This document shows, piece after piece, positions 1-8,725 of a stretch of 64,000 nucleotides of DNA (its first letter is position 1; each line of letters opens with the position of its first letter). The notes beneath the pieces were generated by a model, which was not told the DNA's origin, did not search any database, and saw nothing but the letters and a program-made list of their open reading frames with translations. A program made the position numbers and the translations under genes. The stretch is from JADGNZ01 sp963715895 (GTDB lineage: Bacteria > Acidobacteriota > Thermoanaerobaculia > Gp7-AA8), in assembly GCA_963715895.1 (NCBI GenBank), contig OY970284.1, forward strand, positions 4,092,001 through 4,156,000, given 5' to 3'.

Positions 1-131
1 TATGGTTCGGCTGATCGTAAGGCTAGGCGTCTCCGATGCGAGGTGAAACCCGGCCGTGTCGCGCCGGGGGTCCCGTTGAGGGATACTGCGACGCACGGCA
101 ACGGCCGGCAGGTTCGGGAGGAGAAGACCTC

Positions 132-1217
132 ATGCAGCTCGGCATCGTCGGACTCCCTTTTTCAGGAAAGACCACCCTCTTCCAGGCGGTCACGAAGACG
201 CATCTCGATCCCGCACTGAGCGGGAAAGCGGATGCACACCTCGGCATCGCCAAGGTTCCCGACGCGCGCCTGGACCGATGTTCCGCTCTCTTCCATCCAA
301 AGAGCACCGTCAACGCCACCATCGAATTCGTCGATGTGGCCGGACTGAAAAAGGGGGCCAGCGGCACCACGCAGTTCACCACCACCTTCCTGTCAGCGGT
401 GAAGAGCAACGACGCCCTGATCCAGGTGGTCCGCCTCTTCGCCAACGATGCCGTGCCACACCCGGACGGCAGCATCGATCCGCTGCGCGACGTGGCCACC
501 TTCGAGACAGAGTTCATCCTCGCCGACATGACCGTGCTGGAAGCGCGCATCGAGAAGATCCACAAGCAGATCGGCCGTCCGAACGACGAGCCGCTGAAGA
601 AAGAGCTGCCGGTGCTGGAGAAGTGCCTGGCGCTCCTCCAGGCGGAGAAGCCGCTACGGAACGAGCCGCTCTCGCCAGAAGAGCAGCAGATTCTCAAGAC
701 CTACCAACTGCTCTCGATCAAGCCGATGCTGATCGCGCTTTCTCTCGACGAGTCGCAGCAGCCGGTCATGGAGGAGGAGGTCGGGCGCATCGCCGCGGCG
801 AAGGCGGGGCTTGGCACGCGTGTGTCGGCCTTCTTCGGCAAGATCGACATGGAGATGTCCGAGCTTTCCGGCGACGATGCCCGCGTCTTCATGGCCGAGT
901 ACGGGATTCTGGAGTCGGCGCTCGACACGCTGATCCGCGAGGCGTATGCACTACTGGGGCTGCAATCGTTCCTGACGGTGGGGGAGGACGAGTGCCGCGC
1001 CTGGACCATCCGCACCGGCATGACCGCGCAGGAAGCGGCCGGAGTCATCCACACCGACTTCATCAAGAACTTCATCCGCGCCGAGGTCGTGCACTACGAC
1101 GACTTCATCGCCGCGGGCGGATCGTTCGCAAAGGCGAAAGAGGCGGGGCATTGGCGGCTGGAGGGGAAGGGGTACATTGTGAAGGATGGGGACATCCTGA
1201 ATATACGGCACAGCTAG
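132..1217 (+). CDS. ychF: YchF/Obg-like GTPase/ATPase, divergent
   Basis: A 361-residue protein of the YchF/OLA1 family, ribosome-associated P-loop NTPases. The N-terminal P-loop reads GLPFSGKTT (residues 7-15), where the family normally has GLPNVGKST. The switch region DVAGLKKGA follows, then a coiled-coil insert, and a C-terminal TGS domain with the family signature RAWTIRTGMTAQEAAGVIHT followed by EAGHWRLEGKGY. The G4 motif, normally NVxE, looks degenerate (SLDE), so nucleotide preference may differ from the usual ATP specificity; that is inference. The ATG at 132 is chosen over in-frame upstream codons because a GGAG stretch precedes it and the family starts exactly at this P-loop strand. 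The length matches the usual 360 or so. Confidence 0.9.
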   Translation: MQLGIVGLPFSGKTTLFQAVTKTHLDPALSGKADAHLGIAKVPDARLDRCSALFHPKSTVNATIEFVDVAGLKKGASGTTQFTTTFLSAVKSNDALIQVVRLFANDAVPHPDGSIDPLRDVATFETEFILADMTVLEARIEKIHKQIGRPNDEPLKKELPVLEKCLALLQAEKPLRNEPLSPEEQQILKTYQLLSIKPMLIALSLDESQQPVMEEEVGRIAAAKAGLGTRVSAFFGKIDMEMSELSGDDARVFMAEYGILESALDTLIREAYALLGLQSFLTVGEDECRAWTIRTGMTAQEAAGVIHTDFIKNFIRAEVVHYDDFIAAGGSFAKAKEAGHWRLEGKGYIVKDGDILNIRHS

Positions 1218-1297
1218 ACTCCGCCCTCGACACGCTGATCCGAGAGGCCTGCGCGCTGCTTGGACTGCTGTCGTTCCTGACCGTAGGGGAGGACGAG
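1217..1297 (+). pseudogene. ychF fragment, duplicate of residues about 261-287
   Basis: These 81 bases align without gaps to 912-992 inside the preceding ychF. In frame they encode DSALDTLIREACALLGLLSF and then TVGEDE, against ESALDTLIREAYALLGLQSF in the intact gene. Almost all nucleotide differences are synonymous third-position changes, so this is a piece of a diverged, formerly functional homologue, not a fresh copy. It begins at the stop codon of ychF and ends just before the end of sbcC. Similarity stops abruptly at both ends. Confidence 0.8.
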
Positions 1298-1317
1298 ATG
1301 CCGAGCTTCGCCCACAA

Positions 1318-2994
1318 TCATCCCACCACGACCTCGACTCGGCTTCTGCCCGCACCTTCTGGAGTGACTGCGACACGCACACCGATCCGCTCCTGCAGAA
1401 CGTCGATGTGGCTGATGATCCCAATCTGTCGGCCACCGGCCTGAAGTTGTTCTAGGACGGCCAACGCCATATTCAAACTGTTGGAGTCGAGCGCGCCGAA
1501 ACCCTCGTCGATGAACAGACTCTCGACCTTCACTCCTTGAGCGGACGACATGCTCGCCAATCCCAGCGCGAGCGCGAGACTCACGAGAAAACGTTCGCCA
1601 CCGGACAGACTGTGAACGCCACGGACTTCGTCTGCCATGTCGTGGTCGATAACCTGCAGCGCCAACTCGTTCCCGCGTGTCCGTGCCAGTTCGTAGCGCG
1701 GATAGAGATGTCGGAGTTGGCTGTTCGCGAGATCGACGAGCCGTTCAAACGTCAACGATTGAGCGAAGTCGCGGAACTTTCGACCATCTGCTGACCCGAT
1801 CAGAGTTGACAATCGCTGAGAGAGTGTGGAGCGCGCACTGGCGATGGTCAGCCCTGCGCGGAGCGAAGCAACGCGTTCCCTACACTCATCGTCGAGCCGG
1901 AGTTTGTCGCTGAGCAGAGTGAACTTCGTTTCGGCCGTCTTGCTCTCCGTGCTGACTGCAGCGTTCGCTGGCGCGATGGCCTCTTTCGCGATCGATGGAT
2001 GATCGGCTGCATGGTGACGGTCGAACATCTCCCGCCGTTCCTCGAGAATTGCTCTCGCGTTGCCTGCTACCTGTTGAAGGAGATTGAGTTCAGCTTCCTT
2101 CGTCTCGGCCCATGCTTCCCCGCGCTGAATTGCGTCGCGAGCAAATTTCAGATCTAGTTGAAGTGCGTCCAGCTTCGTCCCGAGCTCCTTGGTCGCGAAG
2201 TGCAGCGCGTGCGTGCAACGCTCGCTCTCCTTGTTCGCATTCTCGAGGTCTGCGCCTCGCGCTGTCGCGGCGTCCTTTGCAGTCGACCGTTGAGCATCGG
2301 CAACATGCCAACGCTTTTTCGCTCCTTCAGCGCGAACGCGGTACTCGGTTCGAACTTCCCCCGGTGCTCGCCCTCCTAAGACACCGGCTCGCTCTCCGCG
2401 TAACACTGCGAGGTCATGCTCTTTGTCATTGTATTCGGAGTGGCTGACCTGCCGAGACCCTTCGGCGGCATCTGACTCCGCACGCTTCGCAGTGACGTCA
2501 AGCGCAATCTCCGCGGCTCGGTTACTGAGGCTGGCAAACTCCGCGCTAGACTCGTTCCAGGCAGTGGTGATGCGGCGGATCTTCTCGATCACACGCTCGA
2601 TCTGCTCGATCGTGCGCCATCCAGGCAATACATTAGCAAGAACGCGATCGATTTGATCAGACACTCCATCACGACGTGTCTTGGCCGTCCGAAACTGCAC
2701 TTCCTTGGTCTGCAAAATGCTGTTGTCAGAATCCGTTTTCTGCCGCAGCGCATTCAGCTCCCGATCGAAGAGTGCAATCTCAGATCGGATCGTCTCGCGC
2801 TGCGCTGCCAGCTCGCGCTGGCTCTTCTCCCACCCTTCGAGTGTCTCGAGTTGTTTCTTCGCGTCTTGAGCAAGGCCGTCAATGCCCTCGATGGACACTC
2901 CGAGGAGATCGAGCAAGTTCGATACCTCAGCAGAGAGTGCGTCTCGCTGGCGGGCTGCTCTTTGTCTGGACGTCTTCAGCCAAGTCGTGTTCAC
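1318..2994 (-). CDS. sbcC: SbcC C-terminal part (frameshifted gene)
   Basis: C-terminal half of SbcC, the ATPase subunit of the SbcCD nuclease that cleaves DNA hairpins and double-strand ends. It holds the second coiled-coil arm and the C-terminal ATPase lobe, with the ABC signature LSGGERFLVSLALALGLA, Walker B LFIDEGFGALD and a switch histidine in IISHIDVL. It lies in a different frame from the N-terminal half, overlapping it at 2927-2994. Dropping one base near the TTT at 2961-2963 (plus strand) would join QT to RAARQRD and give one protein of 1,234 residues, a normal SbcC length. Translation from the start shown is unlikely in nature; read it together with the next entry. Confidence 0.85.
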   Translation of the reverse strand: MNTTWLKTSRQRAARQRDALSAEVSNLLDLLGVSIEGIDGLAQDAKKQLETLEGWEKSQRELAAQRETIRSEIALFDRELNALRQKTDSDNSILQTKEVQFRTAKTRRDGVSDQIDRVLANVLPGWRTIEQIERVIEKIRRITTAWNESSAEFASLSNRAAEIALDVTAKRAESDAAEGSRQVSHSEYNDKEHDLAVLRGERAGVLGGRAPGEVRTEYRVRAEGAKKRWHVADAQRSTAKDAATARGADLENANKESERCTHALHFATKELGTKLDALQLDLKFARDAIQRGEAWAETKEAELNLLQQVAGNARAILEERREMFDRHHAADHPSIAKEAIAPANAAVSTESKTAETKFTLLSDKLRLDDECRERVASLRAGLTIASARSTLSQRLSTLIGSADGRKFRDFAQSLTFERLVDLANSQLRHLYPRYELARTRGNELALQVIDHDMADEVRGVHSLSGGERFLVSLALALGLASMSSAQGVKVESLFIDEGFGALDSNSLNMALAVLEQLQAGGRQIGIISHIDVLQERIGVRVAVTPEGAGRSRVEVVVG

Positions 2995-5023
2995 GGCGAA
3001 GACGCTCTATGTCTTTCGCGATTGCGTTGCTCTGAGATCCAGCCAGCGCCTTCGTTGTCATCGTCGCGTTCACGAGCCGCTCGAGCTGCAAGACACGCTC
3101 ACGATCGCCGACGACACGCGCGCGCAAAATATCATTCACGATCTCGAAGTGATGTTCAGTCGCACCACAGACCGGGCACGGTTCACCTTCGACTAATTGC
3201 AGCCGCACCCGCTCGACGGTTTCGTCAGCGGCCGCGGTGGAAATGTCGGATGCCCGTCGTGCCTCGCTTAGCGAGGCCTGGTGCGCGGGTAGTTCCCGCT
3301 CCGCGTTTGCGGCATCTTCCCTGGCCACTTCGAGCGCACGCACCTGTTCAGTCTCTTCGTCGTCAAGTTGCCGAATGGTAGCCGCCGTTTTGCCGAGATC
3401 TTCGGACCAGTGTCGCTCCTCGGCAGCTTGGGCCTTCGCTCGAACTGCCGACTCGCGCGTCGCGTTAAGGTTCCCGCGATTGATGCCGCCCAGCGCCGCG
3501 TCAATTGAAGCAATCTCCTCCGCAGCAAGTCGCTCACGCTCAAGTGCACTATTCTTTTCGGATGATTTCCTTTCAATTGTGTCGGCTATTTCGCGACTCT
3601 GCTGGTCTATCTCGCTGATCGCATCTGCTACACGAGCCATCTCGTCCGAAGCCACCCTCCACTCGCGAAGGTCCTTAACGATCTCTTCGACACGCGATGC
3701 CGGTACAGCCGCGGGCTTGTGCTCGTCGAGCCAGGTCCGGAGGGCTGCGATCTGTCTTTCGTTACTTGCCTGCCCGTCTTCTGCCTCTTTCAAGGCACGT
3801 ATAGCCACTTCCGTCCGCGTCACTGCGCTTGAACAGATCTGCTCGCGTCGCTTGAGTTCCTTCATGGCCTCGTCAATGCGCGCGTCGAGCTCCGTAGCCT
3901 TTGTCAGCTCCGGTCCGATCTCGTCATATTCCCTTTGTGTTGTGACCATGGCCTCTTGTGCGCTTGAGACCGACGAGGCTGCGCGTTCCAATATCGCTGC
4001 CGCCTCGGCGTTCGCGCGCCCCGAGAGCACACTCTGCTCCACAGCTCGATCAAAACTGCGTTGCGCCCCATCGGCCGCGTCAACCTCGGAGCGTGCGGAG
4101 AATGCGCGACGCGAACGCACGAGTTCTTCGCGTTCTGTGTCGGCCAGACGATCCGCCCTCTCCGCGCTGGCCAGATCCTTTTCCCCTGTAGCAACGCGTG
4201 CTCCGAGATCCTCGTCCTTCTCATACCACTCCTTCGCTTGTTCGAGCTCCCTTCGGCGCGCCGCAAGGCGATCAATCGTTGCGCGCAGAGTCGGAATCTG
4301 CTGTTCGACCGCCTGTCGGGCATCTTCATCGAGCTGGTTGAGCGTCACCAGTTGCTCCTCGATCCGCTCGACAGCGCCACGATCGCGCTTGGCCCGATCG
4401 AATGCCTCGCGCGAGATCCGCGAATAGACTTCCGTTCCAGTGATCCTTTCAAGAAGCGATGATCGTGTGTTGGAATCGGAGCGGATGAACATGTCGAACT
4501 CGTTCTGCGCCAGCATCGCGGCTCGGCGGAACTGATCGAAGTCGAGACCGACCCGTCTCCGGATCTCAGAGAGCGTTTCCGACTTTCCTTGACCGATCGT
4601 CTCGCCGGTGACGAGATCGGTCAGCGCTATCGTCTGCGCTTGGAGCGCACCGCCCGGCCTGCCGCGGCTGCGATGGACCGACCAACGCGCCCGACATTTT
4701 CGGCCGCTCTGATCGATGAAATCGACCTCGGCGAATGCATCGCCGCATCCATGGCGGAGAATGTTCCGCACGTCCGCCGACGAAACATCGCGCGACGCGT
4801 CGCCCTCTCCTCGCGAGATCTTCGCCCCCTTTTCTGCATCCACGAGTCGAGGCAGGCGATCGAAAAACGCAAGGCAAATTGCATCGAGGATCGTCGACTT
4901 ACCTGCCCCGGTCGGTCCTGTGATCGCGAAGATGCCAGCACTGCGGATCGGATCGGCCTCGAAATCAAGATCGAAATGCGGGAGGCTTGCCAGGTTCGCA
5001 CCGCGAATCGCAACGATTCTCAC
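2927..5023 (-). CDS. sbcC: SbcC N-terminal part (frameshifted gene)
   Basis: N-terminal half of SbcC/Rad50. Walker A is GPTGAGKST near residue 36, followed by a long coiled coil and the zinc hook CPVC at residues 616-619. The reading frame runs off into an unrelated tail (SSPPARRTLC) shortly after the hook, where the sequence leaves the SbcC frame. The start codon overlaps the stop of sbcD by four bases, so sbcD and sbcC are translationally coupled on the minus strand. Whether the frameshift is real or an assembly error cannot be settled here. The coding signal on both sides looks intact, with no other stop or frame loss, which favours an error or a very recent mutation. Confidence 0.88.
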   Translation of the reverse strand: MRIVAIRGANLASLPHFDLDFEADPIRSAGIFAITGPTGAGKSTILDAICLAFFDRLPRLVDAEKGAKISRGEGDASRDVSSADVRNILRHGCGDAFAEVDFIDQSGRKCRARWSVHRSRGRPGGALQAQTIALTDLVTGETIGQGKSETLSEIRRRVGLDFDQFRRAAMLAQNEFDMFIRSDSNTRSSLLERITGTEVYSRISREAFDRAKRDRGAVERIEEQLVTLNQLDEDARQAVEQQIPTLRATIDRLAARRRELEQAKEWYEKDEDLGARVATGEKDLASAERADRLADTEREELVRSRRAFSARSEVDAADGAQRSFDRAVEQSVLSGRANAEAAAILERAASSVSSAQEAMVTTQREYDEIGPELTKATELDARIDEAMKELKRREQICSSAVTRTEVAIRALKEAEDGQASNERQIAALRTWLDEHKPAAVPASRVEEIVKDLREWRVASDEMARVADAISEIDQQSREIADTIERKSSEKNSALERERLAAEEIASIDAALGGINRGNLNATRESAVRAKAQAAEERHWSEDLGKTAATIRQLDDEETEQVRALEVAREDAANAERELPAHQASLSEARRASDISTAAADETVERVRLQLVEGEPCPVCGATEHHFEIVNDILRARVVGDRERVLQLERLVNATMTTKALAGSQSNAIAKDIERLRREHDLAEDVQTKSSPPARRTLC

Positions 5024-6249
5024 GCGAGTTCCTCCTCAGCTGCGGGTTCAAGCGCGGCTGCGACTACCTCGTCGAAGAGCATTTGCAACTCCTCATCAGG
5101 ATCCGTCCGGTACTGCTGCTGATGCAACCGCCGGAAGACGTCGGCTGGCTTAAAATCCAAGAGGTCGCTTTTCGATGCAACGACGTCGGCAAGCAGCCCA
5201 TTCTCGCCGAGCCTCTGCCGCTCGACGCGTAGGAGGCGGACCGGTTTCATCGTGAGCGCCTCATCAATGCGCCGTTTCAGATCGGGTTCCGTCCTGAAGA
5301 GCTGAACCGACACTTCGAGAAACGGCCGTCGATCGACGGCGCAATCGTCGATGTTCAGCGTGCGCAGCTGATCCTCAACTGCTTCGAGTGTCGATGAGCC
5401 CTCCTCCGGCACGCGGAGGAACGCGACGTGCCTCGGAATGGGTACGAGGTCGATCGTCGCTGCCCCACCGTCATCGATTTCGACCACGGCGACACTATGT
5501 TCGTACGTCCGTTCAACGACTGACATCGGGAATGGCGAGCCCGCGTATCGAATCGCGGTCGGCCCGGCAACCCGCTGCGGTTTGTGGAGATGCCCAAGGG
5601 CGACGTAACTGATGTCGCTATCGAACAGCTCCGAAGACAGCGCCGCCTCGCCGCCAACATAGATGCGACGCTCGCTCAGCTCCGAGATCTCGCCGCCGCG
5701 AAGATGCATATGACCGGTCGCGATGATTGGCAGCCGCGCATCGCGTGCGTGCTCGACCGCCTCGGCGTACAACGCGCGAACACCTGCTGCTCCCAAGCCG
5801 GGCGGAAGATCTGCGGCACGGAGAAAGGGCATCGCCACACATGACACCGACGCATAACCGCTTCTATCGCGCAGCGTAATGACCGTGCGGCGACTGTCCG
5901 GTCGCCCGCCAACGCGTGGCAATGCTCCGACAACATGCATGCGACCTTCGGTGAGGAGGTCACGCGGCAACTCCAGCCGTCCGGGAGAATCATGATTGCC
6001 GCCGATAACGACGATCTGCAGCGAATCGTTTAGCGCCAGAGCACCGCTCAGAAATCGATACAGCCGGCTCTGTGCAGGAACGGACGGATTCCCCGAGTCG
6101 TAGATATCCCCCGTGACTACCAACACATCGGCTTCGGCCTGTCGCACGAGCGACAAAAGCCACGCGAGAAACGCATCGTGTTCCGGCCCTCGATCGAAGC
6201 CGTGCAACTCCTGACCGAGATGCCAGTCGGACGTGTGGATTATGCGCAT
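5020..6249 (-). CDS. sbcD: SbcD exonuclease subunit
   Basis: A 409-residue Mre11-type metallophosphoesterase, the nuclease subunit that pairs with SbcC in processing hairpins and blocked DNA ends. The phosphoesterase motifs appear in order: DWHLG near residue 8, GDIYD near 48, GGNHD near 85, and the later GHMH and GHLH histidine motifs. A C-terminal capping region follows. It is the first gene of the sbcDC operon. The upstream 260 bases separate it from the divergent antitoxin gene; I see only a 28-codon basic open frame there (6366-6452) and no clear second gene. Confidence 0.93.
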   Translation of the reverse strand: MRIIHTSDWHLGQELHGFDRGPEHDAFLAWLLSLVRQAEADVLVVTGDIYDSGNPSVPAQSRLYRFLSGALALNDSLQIVVIGGNHDSPGRLELPRDLLTEGRMHVVGALPRVGGRPDSRRTVITLRDRSGYASVSCVAMPFLRAADLPPGLGAAGVRALYAEAVEHARDARLPIIATGHMHLRGGEISELSERRIYVGGEAALSSELFDSDISYVALGHLHKPQRVAGPTAIRYAGSPFPMSVVERTYEHSVAVVEIDDGGAATIDLVPIPRHVAFLRVPEEGSSTLEAVEDQLRTLNIDDCAVDRRPFLEVSVQLFRTEPDLKRRIDEALTMKPVRLLRVERQRLGENGLLADVVASKSDLLDFKPADVFRRLHQQQYRTDPDEELQMLFDEVVAAALEPAAEEELA

Positions 6250-6508
6250 GATGGACCCGCGATAGAGACACTAATTGTCTCGAAAGGTGGGGGATCTTTA
6301 CGATCGGGAGGCGCGCGTGCAACCAATCTGACCCAAGCCTGGGTCGATTACGTGCTTTCTTCTCTATGAAGTACAAGAAAGACAACACAGGAAAGAGAAC
6401 GAAGACCGGACAATACGCACGCGAGCGCGTTCACAAAGGTTTTGGGCCGTAGACAGAGTTCGAGTAAAAGTCTAGAGTTAGCTCAATCGCCTCGGGTCGT
6501 ACATTGCC

Positions 6509-6748
6509 ATGCGCATCATCAACATGCACGAAGCCAGGACTAAGCTCTCACGGCTGGTTGATCAGGCCGCTAAGGGAGAAGCCTTCGTGATCGCAAAGGC
6601 AGGCAAATCGCTCGTGAAGGTGGCGGCACTGGACGGCCCTTCGGAGCCGCAGCGGCTTGGGTTCCTTGTAGGCGAGATCGAAGTGCCTGATGACTTTGAC
6701 TATATGGGGGAGAGCGAGATCGCGGCCCTGTTCGGAACCGAGGGGTGA
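6509..6748 (+). CDS. Phd/YefM-type antitoxin, orphan
   Basis: A 79-residue protein with the Phd/YefM antitoxin fold: MRIINMHEARTKLSRLVDQA is the typical DNA-binding start that recognises its own promoter, followed by the GEAFVIAKAGKSLVKV strand. The C-terminal tail (DDFDYMGESEIAALFG) is the part that normally wraps the toxin. These proteins are usually followed within a few bases by a PIN-domain VapC toxin. Here the next gene starts 90 bases later and is an unrelated secreted protein, so the toxin is missing. The stretch is also less GC-rich than its downstream neighbours. It may be a solitary anti-addiction remnant or a stand-alone regulator. Confidence 0.8.
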   Translation: MRIINMHEARTKLSRLVDQAAKGEAFVIAKAGKSLVKVAALDGPSEPQRLGFLVGEIEVPDDFDYMGESEIAALFGTEG

Positions 6749-6837
6749 AGCTTTAGCTCGGCATTAGTGGAGAGCGTGTGACCCCAGTTGACTCCGACTC
6801 TCCCTTTTTTCAACCTCGTCCGAGATACGATCCGCCC

Positions 6838-8157
6838 ATGCGCCAGATCGCTCTCTTCCTCTTCCTCCTCACCTCCGCGACAACGCTGAACGCCCAGATC
6901 AACGACTCCGAGGTCTGGGTCGGCTCGCTCGACATGTCCGGTGGCCGCTTCGCGGTCTCGAATCTCGTGAACATCTCCAAGCACCCGGGGTACGACAACC
7001 AGCCGGCGTTTTTTCCGGATGGGAGAGTGGTGTTCACCTCGCAGATCGCGGTGCTTGATGAGACGGGGCATGCGGTGCAGGCGGTGATTCACGATTTCGC
7101 GAGCGGCACGTCGATGCCGGTTCCTGGAGCGCTCGGGTTCAGTCCTACCCCGGCGGCGGACGGATCGCTGATGCTGCTGCGCGAGGGGAAGGTGTGGCTT
7201 CACGAGGTCTCGGGGAAGGAGCGGGCGTTGACCGAGACGAGCGACGCCGGGTATTTCAGCCGCTTCGACGACCGGACGTGGGTGCTCTTCATGAACGACA
7301 AGCAGCGACGCATCGTCATCTATGACGGCACGACGAAGGCGCTCGATACGATGGCCATCGGTGCGGGGTCGGCGCCGACCCGCATTCCGGGCAAGCGGGC
7401 GGTGACCTTCGTCGCCGTGGAACCGTTTCCGGCTCCGGAAGGGGAGGCGGCGAAGAGTGCACCATCACGCAAGTTGTTTCTGCGGCAGCTCGACCTCAGC
7501 AACCGCCTCGTGACGACGCTGACTGCTATTCCTTTCCCCACGTCGGGGAGCCACGTCTGGACGTCGCGCGGCACGCTGCTCATGGCCTCCGCCTACACGA
7601 TCTACGAGTGGAATCCGGCCCATCCTGATGAATGGCGACCGATGGCGCAGTTCGATGATCCGGAGCTGCAGGGCCTAACGCGCATCGCGCTCAGCCCGCG
7701 CGGCGATCGGATCGCGCTGGTCTCGACGCCGAGGGATGAGACGATCATCCGCGACTCGCGGGCGGCGTCGAACGAGGCGCTGGCGGCCCACAATGCGGCG
7801 GCATTCGCACAGGTCCTGAAGGACGACGTCATCGTCACCACGGCCAGCGGGAAGGTGATTCAAGGACGCGATGCGACCCGGCAGGAGATCGAGACGCGCT
7901 GGAAAGCGCAGCCGGACCTCGTGTTCGTCCGGACGCCGGCGGCGATCGAGATCAGCCGCAGCGATCCCTCGGCATCGGAACGGGGAACCTGGACGGGGCA
8001 TGCGACGACAACCGCCGGTCCGGCCGACTGGCGCGGCGATTACATGGCGGTCTGGCGCAAGACGGTGAGCAGCGCCGGTTTGCCGTCGTGGACGATCGCG
8101 TCGGAAGTGTTCGTGGCGCTTGATTGCAGCGGTTCCGGTTGCGTGGGGCGTTACTAA
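6838..8157 (+). CDS. Secreted beta-propeller plus NTF2-like (DUF4440-type) protein
   Basis: A 439-residue exported protein with a signal peptide (MRQIALFLFLLTSATTLNAQ). The N-terminal 300 or so residues look like a TolB/PD40-type propeller (NISKHPGYDNQPAFFPDGRV, LSPRGDRIALVS). The last 120 residues resemble a SnoaL/DUF4440 NTF2-fold domain (NEALAAHNAAAFAQVLKDDV, then a tryptophan-rich end). The ATG at 6838 is chosen over the upstream GTG because it begins the signal peptide. The function is unknown; propeller plus NTF2-like cup suggests binding of a ligand or cell-wall fragment outside the cytoplasm. A 21-bp repeat array starts six bases after the stop. Confidence 0.7.
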   Translation: MRQIALFLFLLTSATTLNAQINDSEVWVGSLDMSGGRFAVSNLVNISKHPGYDNQPAFFPDGRVVFTSQIAVLDETGHAVQAVIHDFASGTSMPVPGALGFSPTPAADGSLMLLREGKVWLHEVSGKERALTETSDAGYFSRFDDRTWVLFMNDKQRRIVIYDGTTKALDTMAIGAGSAPTRIPGKRAVTFVAVEPFPAPEGEAAKSAPSRKLFLRQLDLSNRLVTTLTAIPFPTSGSHVWTSRGTLLMASAYTIYEWNPAHPDEWRPMAQFDDPELQGLTRIALSPRGDRIALVSTPRDETIIRDSRAASNEALAAHNAAAFAQVLKDDVIVTTASGKVIQGRDATRQEIETRWKAQPDLVFVRTPAAIEISRSDPSASERGTWTGHATTTAGPADWRGDYMAVWRKTVSSAGLPSWTIASEVFVALDCSGSGCVGRY

Positions 8158-8163
8158 GCGTGG

Positions 8164-8406
8164 GCTAAGCGCGATCACACGCCGGCTGAGCGCGATCACA
8201 CGCCGGCTAAGCACGATCACACGCCGGCTAAGTGAGATCACACGCCGGCTAAGGGCGACCACACGCCGGCTAAGCACGACCACACGCCGGCTAAGCGAGA
8301 TCACACGCCGGCTAAGCATGATCACATGCCGGCTAAGCACGATCACACGGCGGCTAAGCACGATCACACGGCGGCTGAGCGCGATCACACGCCGGCTAAG
8401 CGTGCC
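8164..8406. repeat. 21-bp tandem array 1, 11 full units plus a part
   Basis: Eleven head-to-tail 21-bp units run from 8164 to 8394, followed by a 12-base partial unit. The unit begins GCTAAGCGCGATCACACG and ends CCG. Units differ by one to four bases, mostly at positions 4-10. Unit junctions create the palindrome GCCGGC. The array starts six bases after the upstream stop codon. Both strands stay open because 21 is a multiple of three (heptapeptide SAITRRL on plus), but no start site or conserved protein supports translation. Confidence 0.95.
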
Positions 8407-8481
8407 AATCCAGAGGTCTGCCCAACTCAGTGACGCCGCGCACACAGGGTTGCGCCGGGATCCTTGCTGTGGCGCAGCGAT

Positions 8482-8634
8482 TAGCCCGCATTTCTCACAC
8501 TCTCACTTAAATCGTGGCCACTCTGTTACTCGTCGAGAGCCTTCTCCCCCAGCGCTTTTCAGCTGGGGGAGAAGGGCTCTCGACGGGGTACAGGGTGCCG
8601 GCGATTCCGGTAAGACTGTGAGAAATGCGGGCTA
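8482..8634. repeat. REP-like composite palindrome, copy 1
   Basis: An outer perfect 17-bp inverted repeat (8482-8498 with 8618-8634, TAGCCCGCATTTCTCAC) encloses an inner hairpin: 8531-8553 pairs with 8562-8585, 23 bp with one bulged base and loop GCTTTTCA. The segment 8525-8576 is nearly identical to 16158-16209, so this is a dispersed repeat. Just after it, 8636-8657 (AACAGCCTTTCGGAGGC) resembles a single unit of the array at 10434. Confidence 0.88.
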
Positions 8635-8725
8635 GTAAACAGCCTTTCGGAGGCCGTTTGACGTTGTCGGTGCCGTAGTTAATTTAGGGCACGGGCGCAG
8701 GACTTGCGTTCCTATAGCGCCAGTC

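Noticed and set aside
6366..6452. A 28-codon basic peptide frame upstream of the antitoxin gene
   Set aside because: Too short and without a recognisable ribosome site; could be chance.
7675..8445. Heptapeptide-repeat frames read through 21-bp array 1 (SRRVIVL type)
   Set aside because: They exist only because 21 is a multiple of three; there is no ribosome site or conserved protein.
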